DNA from: Mariniphaga sp041686935
GTDB taxonomy: Bacteria; Bacteroidota; Bacteroidia; Bacteroidales; Prolixibacteraceae
DNA length: 64,000 nt
NCBI GenBank assembly: GCA_041686935.1
Contig: JAWLCW010000001.1
Coordinates: 124,001-188,000, forward strand
Reading direction: 5' to 3'
Position numbers and translations under genes: made by a program. Numbering within the stretch: position 1 is the first letter of the stretch; each line of letters opens with the position of its first letter. The notes beneath the pieces were generated by a model, which worked only from the letters and a program-made list of their open reading frames with translations, was not told where the DNA came from and did no database searches. This document shows, in pieces, positions 1-7,533 of this stretch.

Positions 1-580
1 TAAATCTGCCCTTTACAAAAAGGGTTTGGATGGTCACTTTGCCGTTGAAACTTTTCAACTGCTCCACCACTTTTTGCAGGTTGAAATTTCCGCGGGGGCA
101 GTCGAGCAGTTCAATCGTTTTTTCAAAAGCTGAATCGAGTTTCTGGATGTTGTCTTCCACTTTCAGCAGGGCATTGAAAACATCGGGTTTGTGCAGCATG
201 GTGGCGTTTGACAAAACGGCTATCCGGGCATTGGGTGCAAGTTGGTCGCGCAATTTTATAGTATCGTCAATGATTCCGGCAAATTCCGGGTGGAGGGTAG
301 GTTCGCCGTTTCCGGCAAAGGTAATTACATCGGGCTTCTGGTTGTCAGCAGCCATGTTGTGCAGTTTTTCTTCCAGCTTTTGTTTAACCTCCTCCCGGGT
401 GGGAAGAACGGCTTTCTCCTTGTATTTTTTTGGAGTGAATCCACACTCGCAGTAAATGCAGTCGAACGAACATGCCTTCACATTAACGGGCAGCAGATTT
501 ACGCCCAGCGAAACGCCCAGCCGGCGGCTCTGCACTGGTCCAAAAATGATTTCATCGAAAAGAAATGTGCCCATAATCAT
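1..580 (-). CDS. Radical SAM protein, partial (3' end beyond left edge)
   Basis: At least 193 residues are present; the C-terminus lies outside the window. The reading frame is open from the ATG at 580 (a second ATG at 574 is equally possible) to base 1. Near residue 35 it carries CSFDCIYC, the CxxxCxxC motif that binds the radical SAM 4Fe-4S cluster, followed by an FAGNGEPTLHPEF segment that fits the SAM-binding GGE-type motif. The opening FGPVQSRRLGVSLGVNLLP is typical of the Bacteroidota COG0731-like radical SAM family, whose substrate I cannot name. A TACCTTTG promoter box lies directly upstream. The plus-strand ORFs here are shadows. Confidence 0.85.
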   Translation of the reverse strand, partial: MIMGTFLFDEIIFGPVQSRRLGVSLGVNLLPVNVKACSFDCIYCECGFTPKKYKEKAVLPTREEVKQKLEEKLHNMAADNQKPDVITFAGNGEPTLHPEFAGIIDDTIKLRDQLAPNARIAVLSNATMLHKPDVFNALLKVEDNIQKLDSAFEKTIELLDCPRGNFNLQKVVEQLKSFNGKVTIQTLFVKGRF

Positions 581-592
581 GTTAATACCCGA

Positions 593-600
593 CAAAGGTA
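593..600 (-). promoter_or_regulatory. -7 promoter box for the radical SAM gene
   Basis: Read on the minus strand, TACCTTTG matches the Bacteroidota -7 consensus TAnnTTTG exactly. It sits 13 to 20 bases before the two candidate ATGs. No clear -33 TTG was found at the usual distance. Confidence 0.5.
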
Positions 601-656
601 GTTTCAATCAGGAAAAATCGGAAACAGAAACTGTATTTCAACTAAAATTTAAAAAT

Positions 657-686
657 AAAGCCTCCCGTCAACCGACAGAAGGCTTT
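657..686 (-). terminator. Rho-independent-like terminator of alanine dehydrogenase
   Basis: AAAGCCT (657-663) pairs with AGGCTTT (680-686). Read on the minus strand, the stem is followed by a T-rich ATTTTTAAATTTT run. It lies about 20 bases past the ald stop codon. Confidence 0.7.
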
Positions 687-708
687 GGCAATTTGATTTG
701 GTTAGATA

Positions 709-1821
709 TTATAAAACGCTTTCGACTTTTTCGAGTGGCAAATTGAATGCCTCGGCTACTCCTTCGTAAACTACTTTTCCGTCAACCACATTCAATCCTT
801 TACGTAATGGCAGGTTGTCGATGCAGGCCTGTTTCCAGCCTTTCCCGGCAATCTGAATAGCATAAGGCAGTGTGGCATTGGTAAGAGCCATGGTTGAAGT
901 TCGCGGCACAGCTCCCGGCATATTGGCAACACAGTAATGGATTACATTGTCAATTGTAAATGTGGGGTCGGCATGTGTAGTCGCCACTGTGGTTTCGAAA
1001 CACCCTCCCTGGTCAACGGCAACGTCAACCAGTACGGTGCCCGGGTGCATGGTTTTCAGCATGTCGCGGGTAACCAGGCGGGGAGCTTTTGCTCCGGGAA
1101 TCAGCACGGCGCCAATAATTAAATCATGGCTTTTAACCATGTGCCTGATGTTGAATTCATTGCTCATCATGGTATTCACGTTGGCCGGCATAATGTCGTC
1201 GAGGTAACGCATGCGTTTCAGGCTGATATCCATAATGGTCACATCGGCTCCAAGTCCGGCGGCCATTTTGGCTGCTTCGGTACCTACAATTCCACCGCCG
1301 AGAATCAGCACTTTTGCCGGAAGAACTCCGGGAACGCCACCCAGCAGCACTCCTGATCCGCCATATGTTTTTTCGAGGTATTTGGCTCCTTCCTGAACCG
1401 ACATCCGTCCGGCAACTTCACTCATGGGAACCAATAGGGGAAGTGAACCATCCGGCATTTCTACCGTTTCATAAGCCAGACAAACCGAACCGTTTTCAAT
1501 CATCTCATTGGTGAGTGTTTCAGATGAAGCAAAGTGAAAATAGGTGTAAAGGATTTGCCCTTTTTTAATCAGTTTATATTCTGATTCAATGGGTTCCTTT
1601 ACTTTGATAATCATTTCGCCAATGCCATAAACATCTTCAATTGTTGGAAGCATTCTTGCACCGGCCTGAAGATAATCTTCATCCAAAAATCCACTACCGT
1701 TGCCACCACCCGCCTGTACATAAACTTCGTGTCCGCGTTTTACAAGTTCTGCTGCACCGGCAGGAGTCAGGGCTATCCGGTTTTCATTGTTTTTTATTTC
1801 TTTTGGTACTCCAATAATCAT
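709..1821 (-). CDS. ald: Alanine dehydrogenase
   Basis: This 370-residue protein is full length for the NAD-dependent alanine dehydrogenase family, which interconverts L-alanine and pyruvate plus ammonia in the cytoplasm. It opens with MIIGVPKEIKNNENRIALTP, the family N-terminus. A Rossmann motif VLILGGGIVGTEAAK sits around residue 170, and the conserved VAVDQGGCFE segment follows near 270. The ATG at 1821 gives the expected N-terminus. A TATTTTTG promoter box lies 26 bases upstream and a hairpin terminator lies downstream, so it is probably monocistronic. Confidence 0.96.
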   Translation of the reverse strand: MIIGVPKEIKNNENRIALTPAGAAELVKRGHEVYVQAGGGNGSGFLDEDYLQAGARMLPTIEDVYGIGEMIIKVKEPIESEYKLIKKGQILYTYFHFASSETLTNEMIENGSVCLAYETVEMPDGSLPLLVPMSEVAGRMSVQEGAKYLEKTYGGSGVLLGGVPGVLPAKVLILGGGIVGTEAAKMAAGLGADVTIMDISLKRMRYLDDIMPANVNTMMSNEFNIRHMVKSHDLIIGAVLIPGAKAPRLVTRDMLKTMHPGTVLVDVAVDQGGCFETTVATTHADPTFTIDNVIHYCVANMPGAVPRTSTMALTNATLPYAIQIAGKGWKQACIDNLPLRKGLNVVDGKVVYEGVAEAFNLPLEKVESVL

Positions 1822-1846
1822 TACTTTACTGTTTTAATTTTCAGAA

Positions 1847-1854
1847 CAAAAATA
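1847..1854 (-). promoter_or_regulatory. -7 promoter box of ald
   Basis: TATTTTTG on the minus strand matches TAnnTTTG. It is 26 bases from the ald ATG. I see no clear -33 element, so this rests on the -7 box alone. Confidence 0.45.
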
Positions 1855-1992
1855 GATACCCGGGCATTACTAAAATATGATAAAACTTAACTAAATGACC
1901 CTGTTTTGTTGTATCTGATGAACAAAACATGAATCTCTAATAAATTGAAAGTTAATTTTTTAATAATAAGCAGAATTGAAATTTTTTAGGAA

Positions 1993-2024
1993 TTGTTATT
2001 TTCAGTTTGATACTTGTATATTTG
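1993..2024 (+). promoter_or_regulatory. Bacteroidota promoter of the aminotransferase gene
   Basis: TTG at 1993-1995 and TATATTTG at 2017-2024 are separated by 21 bases, the usual spacing for the -33/-7 promoter of this phylum. Transcription would begin near 2030. That supports the ATG at 2048 over the upstream TTG at 1976, which would lie before the transcript start. Confidence 0.65.
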
Positions 2025-2047
2025 TCCCCTTACAAATATTTTACAAC

Positions 2048-3277
2048 ATGCCACGAGTTTCAGAAAGAGGTAGGGCCATGCCCGATTCACCCATACGGAA
2101 ATTGGCTCCGCTGGCCGATAAAGCCAAAGAGCGGGGTGTAAAGGTTTACCATCTAAACATCGGTCAGCCCGATTTACCCACCCCGCCCGAAGCGTTGGCA
2201 GCGATTAAAAATATTGACCGGAAGACACTGGAATATACACCCAGCGAGGGAATTCGCACACTTCGTGAAAAACTGGTGAAATATTACCACAAGTTCAACA
2301 TTGATGTAACTGTGGACGATATTATTATTACCACAGGGGGAAGCGAAGCGGTAACTTTTGCCTTTATGAGTTGCCTCGACCCGGGCGACGAAATTATTGT
2401 GCCCGAGCCCGCTTATGCCAACTACGAGGCTTTTGCCATTGCAGCCGGCGCGGTTATTAAATCCATTGCCGCCAGCATCGATGACGGATTTGCACTGCCT
2501 CCGGTGGAAGAGTTTGAAAAACTCATCACACCCAAAACCAAAGGCATCATGATTTGCAATCCGAACAATCCCACAGGTTATTTGTACACCCGCGAGGAAA
2601 TGAATAAAATTCGCGACCTGGTGAAAAAATACGATCTGTACCTTTTTTCCGATGAGGTTTACCGTGAATTTTGTTATACCGGTTCACCTTATATTTCAGC
2701 TTTTCACCTGAATGGAATCGGGCAGAATGTGGTGCTTATCGATTCGGTTTCCAAACGGTACAGCGAGTGCGGATTGCGAATTGGCGCGCTAATTTCCAAA
2801 AATGCCGAGGTAAAACGAAATGTGATGAAGTTTTGCCAGGCTCGCCTGAGCCCGCCGCTGATTGGCCAGATTGCCGCCGAAGCTTCGCTGGATGCCGATC
2901 CGGAATATATGCTGAATAACTACAACGAATACGTTAACCGACGCAAATTTTTGATTGACGGACTGAACCGCATCGAGGGCGTTTATTCACCCATTCCCAT
3001 GGGGGCGTTTTACACGGTAGCCCGTTTGCCGGTTGACAACGCCGACGACTTTTGTGCCTGGCTGCTATCCGATTTTGAATATGAAAACCAAACGGTTTTT
3101 CTGGCGCCTGCTTCAGGATTTTACACCGCTTCCGATAAAGGAGTGGACGAAGTCCGAATAGCTTACGTCCTGAAAAAGGAAGACCTGGCTGTTTGTCTCA
3201 AAATTCTGGATGCAGCGCTAAAAGTTTATCCGGGAAGTAAAGTAAAAAAAGAGGTTACCGTGAAGGAATCGGTCTAA
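2048..3277 (+). CDS. PLP-dependent class I/II aminotransferase (aspartate aminotransferase family)
   Basis: This 409-residue fold-type I aminotransferase shows GQPDLPTPPEAL at the N-terminus, the NPNNPTGYLYTREEM substrate/PLP segment in the middle, and the PLP lysine in DSVSKRYSECGLRIG. It probably transfers amino groups between aspartate or another amino acid and 2-oxoglutarate; the exact substrate cannot be read from sequence. I chose the ATG at 2048 because it gives MPRVSERGRAMPDSPIRKL, as in homologues, and because the promoter at 1993-2024 would leave an earlier start untranscribed. It converges with dapL on a shared terminator. Confidence 0.93.
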   Translation: MPRVSERGRAMPDSPIRKLAPLADKAKERGVKVYHLNIGQPDLPTPPEALAAIKNIDRKTLEYTPSEGIRTLREKLVKYYHKFNIDVTVDDIIITTGGSEAVTFAFMSCLDPGDEIIVPEPAYANYEAFAIAAGAVIKSIAASIDDGFALPPVEEFEKLITPKTKGIMICNPNNPTGYLYTREEMNKIRDLVKKYDLYLFSDEVYREFCYTGSPYISAFHLNGIGQNVVLIDSVSKRYSECGLRIGALISKNAEVKRNVMKFCQARLSPPLIGQIAAEASLDADPEYMLNNYNEYVNRRKFLIDGLNRIEGVYSPIPMGAFYTVARLPVDNADDFCAWLLSDFEYENQTVFLAPASGFYTASDKGVDEVRIAYVLKKEDLAVCLKILDAALKVYPGSKVKKEVTVKESV

Positions 3278-3281
3278 ACCG

Positions 3282-3323
3282 AAAGAAATCCGGATTGAAA
3301 GGCTCAATCCGAATTTCTTTTTC
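3282..3323. terminator. Bidirectional terminator between two aminotransferase genes
   Basis: The arms GAAATCCGGATTGA (3285-3298) and TCAATCCGAATTTC (3304-3317) pair over 14 bases with one mismatch and a 5-base loop. The plus strand has TTTTT after the stem, and the minus strand reads into T-rich sequence too. It can serve both convergent genes. Confidence 0.85.
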
Positions 3324-3356
3324 CTCCCTTTTGGGGAGGTTAGGAGGGGCTTCCTC

Positions 3357-4583
3357 CTATTTCAGATTCTTTATCCGTTCCATCGCTTCAATGGTGTTTT
3401 CCCTGTCTGCAAATGCAGAGAAGCGGAAATACCCTTCGCCGGCAGGGCCGAATCCCGAACCGGGAGTTCCTACCACATTGGCTTCGTTCAGCACTTTATC
3501 GAAGAAATCCCACGAACTCATACCGTTTTTGGTTTTCACCCAAATGTAGGGGGCATTAACGCCGCCAAATACTTCGTAACCTGCTTCGGTGAGGCTTTCT
3601 TTCATAATCCGTGCATTTTCAAGGTAATAGGCAATCACTTCGGCCACTTCTTTTTTACCTTCTTCGGTGTAAACCGCTGCCGCTGCTTTCTGCACAGGAT
3701 AGGAAACACCATTAAACTTGGTGGATTGCCGGCGGTTCCAGAGCGGTTTTACCGGATGGGTTTTCCCGTCTGAATCGAAACCTTTCAATTCAGACGGAAC
3801 CACGGTAAACGCACACCGGGTTCCTGTAAAACCTGCAGTTTTGGAGAAGCTGCGGAATTCGATGGCAACTTCTTTGGCACCCTCGATTTCGTAAATGGAA
3901 TGTGGAATTCCCTCTTCGGTAATGAATGCTTCGTATGCTGCATCATACAAAATGATGCTTTTATTTTCGCGGGCGTAGTCCACCCATTTTTTCAATTCCT
4001 CTTTGGTGGCTACCGTACCCATCGGGTTATTGGGGTAACACAGGAAAATCAAATCCGGAGTTTCTTCGGGCAACTCTGGAACAAAGTCGTTTTCAATGGT
4101 ACACGGCATGTAAATAATACCTTCGTAGTGCCCGGCATCATAGCCACCTGTTTTTCCCGACATCACGGTGGTGTCGGCATAAACCGGATAAACCGGGTCG
4201 CAGATTGCAATTTTGTTATCGTTACCGAAAATTTCCTGGATGTTTCCGGTGTCGCATTTCGAACCATCGGAGATAAAAATATCGTCTGCCGAAATATCGA
4301 TGCCGTTTTCCTGATAAGCATTTTTTGCAATGGCTTCGCGCAAAAAGGCGTAACCCTGTTCCGGTCCGTACCCTTTAAATGTTTCAGCTTTAGCCATTTC
4401 GTCCACACCTTCGTGGAAAGCTTTTACCACACTCGGCACCAGCGGCTGGGTAACGTCGCCAATGCCCATTTTAATCACTTTTTTGTCGGGGTTTGCAGCC
4501 ATAAACTCGCTTACCCTTCTCCCTATTTCCGGGAAGAGATAGCCCGCCTGAAGTTTCAGGTAATTTTCATTAATTTTTGCCAT
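3357..4583 (-). CDS. dapL: LL-diaminopimelate aminotransferase
   Basis: A 408-residue PLP enzyme that converts tetrahydrodipicolinate directly to LL-diaminopimelate, bypassing the succinylase or acetylase steps of lysine and peptidoglycan synthesis. The N-terminus MAKINENYLKLQAGYLFPEI and the VIKMGIGDVTQPL segment are characteristic of DapL. CYPNNPMGTVAT and the PLP lysine segment SFSKTAGFTGTRCAF are present, and the length is normal for the family. The ATG at 4583 is preceded by a TAGGTTTG promoter box. The neighbouring gene at 2048 is a different aminotransferase subfamily and not a recent copy. Confidence 0.95.
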   Translation of the reverse strand: MAKINENYLKLQAGYLFPEIGRRVSEFMAANPDKKVIKMGIGDVTQPLVPSVVKAFHEGVDEMAKAETFKGYGPEQGYAFLREAIAKNAYQENGIDISADDIFISDGSKCDTGNIQEIFGNDNKIAICDPVYPVYADTTVMSGKTGGYDAGHYEGIIYMPCTIENDFVPELPEETPDLIFLCYPNNPMGTVATKEELKKWVDYARENKSIILYDAAYEAFITEEGIPHSIYEIEGAKEVAIEFRSFSKTAGFTGTRCAFTVVPSELKGFDSDGKTHPVKPLWNRRQSTKFNGVSYPVQKAAAAVYTEEGKKEVAEVIAYYLENARIMKESLTEAGYEVFGGVNAPYIWVKTKNGMSSWDFFDKVLNEANVVGTPGSGFGPAGEGYFRFSAFADRENTIEAMERIKNLK

Positions 4584-4612
4584 ATATTATTGCTGTTTTT
4601 ATCAAAATCATA

Positions 4613-4620
4613 CAAACCTA
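4613..4620 (-). promoter_or_regulatory. -7 promoter box of dapL
   Basis: TAGGTTTG on the minus strand fits TAnnTTTG and lies 30 bases before the dapL ATG. No -33 TTG at 19-23 bases was seen. Confidence 0.5.
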
Positions 4621-4648
4621 AATAAAATTTCAAAATTCCTTGTTGCCC

Positions 4649-7480
4649 TCAAATTCCTATCATTTCAATTTCACTTTTTGATAAACTCACTTCCGGCGCA
4701 AATACTGAACTGTTCATATATTTCAAAATGCTCTTTTTTAATTGTATAGCTTCAGTCCGGGTTTCCAGATTGTTTACCAAATCTGCTCCGCTCACCAAAA
4801 TGCTCCCCTCTCCCACTTTCGCTTCAAAAAGCAGTGCCAGTCGGCGGTTGGTCACCCAGTCGTCAATAATTCGAACGATGGGATTCAACTCCGCGGGAAA
4901 CGAATCGAGCAGAATGGCATCGGCGTGGCTCATGGCATCCCACCACTGCCAGTTGCTGTGGTACTCGGTTGGAAATTCAGTCAGAGCCGGATGATTGGGG
5001 TTACAGAGAATTCCCAGCGTGTGAGGTTTCTGGTTGTCGGTCCAGGCAGTGTTCCAGAAAATGCTGGAAAACCCAACACCCACATTTCCACCCATTTCAG
5101 GAGCTACTTTTCCTTTTCCGAGGCTGAGCAGCACTTTTCCTCCTTTTTCAAGAAACCCGATTGTGGCGGCATCCAGCGACTCAACCACTTTTACTTCTCC
5201 CGGTTCATTTGATTCATTTTCCGGATAGACCCAAATGTCCCAAGAATTGACGAACTTTTCAACAGAAATTTCAAGTGTCATTTTACGAGGTCGGTTTTCG
5301 TTTTGAAAAGTGTAAATAACCTCTCCCAAAAAAATACCATTTCCGATAGTAATATCTTGCTGTCCAAGTGTTCCTTCAGCAACTACATCCTGATTTTGAA
5401 AAAGTTTCCATTCAGGATTAACTCCCTGAAACGGTTTTTCACCATAATGGGCTACCTCAATTTTTGCATTCAGGGTTTCCCCTTCCGTAAAAATGCGTTT
5501 TTTGAGGCGGGCAAGTGGAACGGTTGTGTTGCAAAACCGCCGGTATTCTTCGGGCGAAATGTAGCCTTTTTCTTCCCAGAACGGGTCGAGCACACCCACC
5601 AGTGCCGTTCCCTGTCCGGGGAAATCGTGTAAATCGAGCAGTTGGAATCCGGCAAGCCCTGGAGTACGCAATGCTGCTTCAATGTCGGCTTTGTAGCACA
5701 GTGCCTGCAATTTTCCCGAAGTCAGCAAAAAACTATCGGCCAGGTGTCCCATGTAATGTGCATTCAGGCTTTCACGAAAAAGTTCGAAGTTTTTGGCTTT
5801 CAGTACACCGTCGTATTTTTCAATTTCCCTGAAATTTGGGTAAACACACCACTGCCCTATTTCGTGGCTCACCACCGGAATTCCGTCTTCAGGCAGTTTA
5901 TTCGTCCAGTCGAAACTTGTTTTAGGCGGTTCGGCATTGATAATACTGTTGAGTTCTTCGCCCCACCCCTGAATTCGCGGCTGCGGGATGTTGTGAAAAT
6001 CATTTACCGGCAATTCGGGCCAGCCGGCAGCCCCTGTGTAAACACGCCGGTTATCGTGTTCTTTCCAGTAGGAAACAAATTCGGTAAGAAACTCCCGATA
6101 GTTGGGTCCTCCAGGTTCATTTCCGTAAGCCATCATCACAAACGACGGGTGGTTTCCATAAGCTTTAACAATACGTTTGCTCTCATCCCAAATGTACTGG
6201 TCGATGGGAAAACCGCTGCCCAGTTGGGTGCTTTGGTTGGCCCAGGACGAACATTCCACCTGCAGGTAAACACCCGTTTCGTCGGCAGCCACAAAAGCTG
6301 CTTTGGGCGGGCACCAGGAGTGAAACCGCACATGGTTCAGCCCATGGTTTTTAACGGCTGCATATACCTTTTTCCAGCTTTCCACATCAGTGGGCGGGTA
6401 GCCGGTTTTCGGAAAAATGGCGCATTCCAGCGTGCCGCGCAAAAAAACAGGTCGCCCGTTGATGGAAAAACGCGTTTCATCCACTTTGAAATCGCGGAAT
6501 CCAAAATCAATATTTTGCCGGTCGAGTACATTTTTCGTTTTTATTTCGGCAGTTAGTTCATAAACGTCCGGATTGAATTCGTCCCATAATTGCACATTGT
6601 CTTCCATATAAAAATTGATGCGCACAATGTTTTCACCAGGTAAAAGGTTGAATTCAAAGGTTTCTTTTTTTGCCTTTTTTGCAGAGTTTTTTAACTTAAC
6701 TGATACCGGAATTTTAACTGTTTGCTGTTTGAAAACCGTGTTTAGAACCGTGGCACGGATGGCTACCGATTTGTTTTCAACATCAGGAAAAACTGCCAGG
6801 TTTTCAAAAAATACTTCCCCTTTTGCCTCCAGGGAAATGTCACCTACAATCCCGTTCCAATTCGATTGGGTGTGGTCGGAAATGCTGTGCGAGTTGTGCC
6901 CAACATCAACGTCTTTGGTACGATTGTCAACACAGATTGTAATGGTATTTTTGCCCGGATTCAACATACCCGAAATATTGTAAACATGTGGTGCGGCCAG
7001 ACTGTTTTGCATTTCCAGGTACTGATTGTTTACCCAAACGGTTGATTCCCAGTGAACGCGTTCCAGGTTTAGAAATACTGGTTTTTCATCCCAGTCATCA
7101 GGTAAATCAATGGTTTTGCGATACCATGCAGTGCCGGTATATTTCTTTTCGGGTTGAAGCCAGAAAGGAAAACGAATGTTTTCAGGGCTGTAGTAAGGTG
7201 CATAATTGGGGTCGTTGAACCACACCGGATTTCGGATTCCGCCGGTCCATTCTGTTTCAAGCGTGATGTCGTACCCTTTTCCGTTTTCTGCCATCGAGCC
7301 GGGAAGCCGAACAGTTTCAGGCAGGTCTTTTACGTACCACTTGTCAGCAATGCCGAGGTCCTCAGGGTCTGTTTGGAACTGCCATTCACCTGAAAGATCA
7401 AAAGGTTCATGCAGATTTTGAGTGCAGGAAATGATGGCAAAGAAGAACAGAAAAGACAGAATTTGAACGAATCGTTTCAT
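4649..7480 (-). CDS. Glycoside hydrolase family 2 lipoprotein
   Basis: This 943-residue protein has an SPII signal peptide with lipobox cysteine at residue 19 (AIISC), so it is likely anchored in the outer membrane or periplasm. It has the GH2 order: a sugar-binding jelly-roll domain (about 25-220, with DLSGEWQFQTD and WYRKTIDLP), an Ig-like domain, then a TIM barrel. Glu455 in YGNEPGG is the expected acid/base and Glu540 in VVSHEIGQW the expected nucleophile. A long C-terminal part (about 650-943) includes a ThuA- or GATase-like segment. The glycan substrate is unknown. It is divergent from the gene at 7534, with 53 bases between them. Confidence 0.88.
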   Translation of the reverse strand: MKRFVQILSFLFFFAIISCTQNLHEPFDLSGEWQFQTDPEDLGIADKWYVKDLPETVRLPGSMAENGKGYDITLETEWTGGIRNPVWFNDPNYAPYYSPENIRFPFWLQPEKKYTGTAWYRKTIDLPDDWDEKPVFLNLERVHWESTVWVNNQYLEMQNSLAAPHVYNISGMLNPGKNTITICVDNRTKDVDVGHNSHSISDHTQSNWNGIVGDISLEAKGEVFFENLAVFPDVENKSVAIRATVLNTVFKQQTVKIPVSVKLKNSAKKAKKETFEFNLLPGENIVRINFYMEDNVQLWDEFNPDVYELTAEIKTKNVLDRQNIDFGFRDFKVDETRFSINGRPVFLRGTLECAIFPKTGYPPTDVESWKKVYAAVKNHGLNHVRFHSWCPPKAAFVAADETGVYLQVECSSWANQSTQLGSGFPIDQYIWDESKRIVKAYGNHPSFVMMAYGNEPGGPNYREFLTEFVSYWKEHDNRRVYTGAAGWPELPVNDFHNIPQPRIQGWGEELNSIINAEPPKTSFDWTNKLPEDGIPVVSHEIGQWCVYPNFREIEKYDGVLKAKNFELFRESLNAHYMGHLADSFLLTSGKLQALCYKADIEAALRTPGLAGFQLLDLHDFPGQGTALVGVLDPFWEEKGYISPEEYRRFCNTTVPLARLKKRIFTEGETLNAKIEVAHYGEKPFQGVNPEWKLFQNQDVVAEGTLGQQDITIGNGIFLGEVIYTFQNENRPRKMTLEISVEKFVNSWDIWVYPENESNEPGEVKVVESLDAATIGFLEKGGKVLLSLGKGKVAPEMGGNVGVGFSSIFWNTAWTDNQKPHTLGILCNPNHPALTEFPTEYHSNWQWWDAMSHADAILLDSFPAELNPIVRIIDDWVTNRRLALLFEAKVGEGSILVSGADLVNNLETRTEAIQLKKSILKYMNSSVFAPEVSLSKSEIEMIGI

Positions 7481-7533
7481 TGGTTGTTGTTTTTTGTACT
7501 AAATTGGAACGAATTTACAAAATTTCTTTCGTC

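Noticed and set aside
3900..4625. 241-residue plus-strand ORF antisense to dapL
   Set aside because: It lies within the well-identified dapL gene and has shadow-like composition with no recognisable motif.
5642..6556. 304-residue plus-strand ORF antisense to the GH2 gene
   Set aside because: The minus strand encodes an intact GH2 enzyme with both catalytic glutamates; this is a frame shadow.
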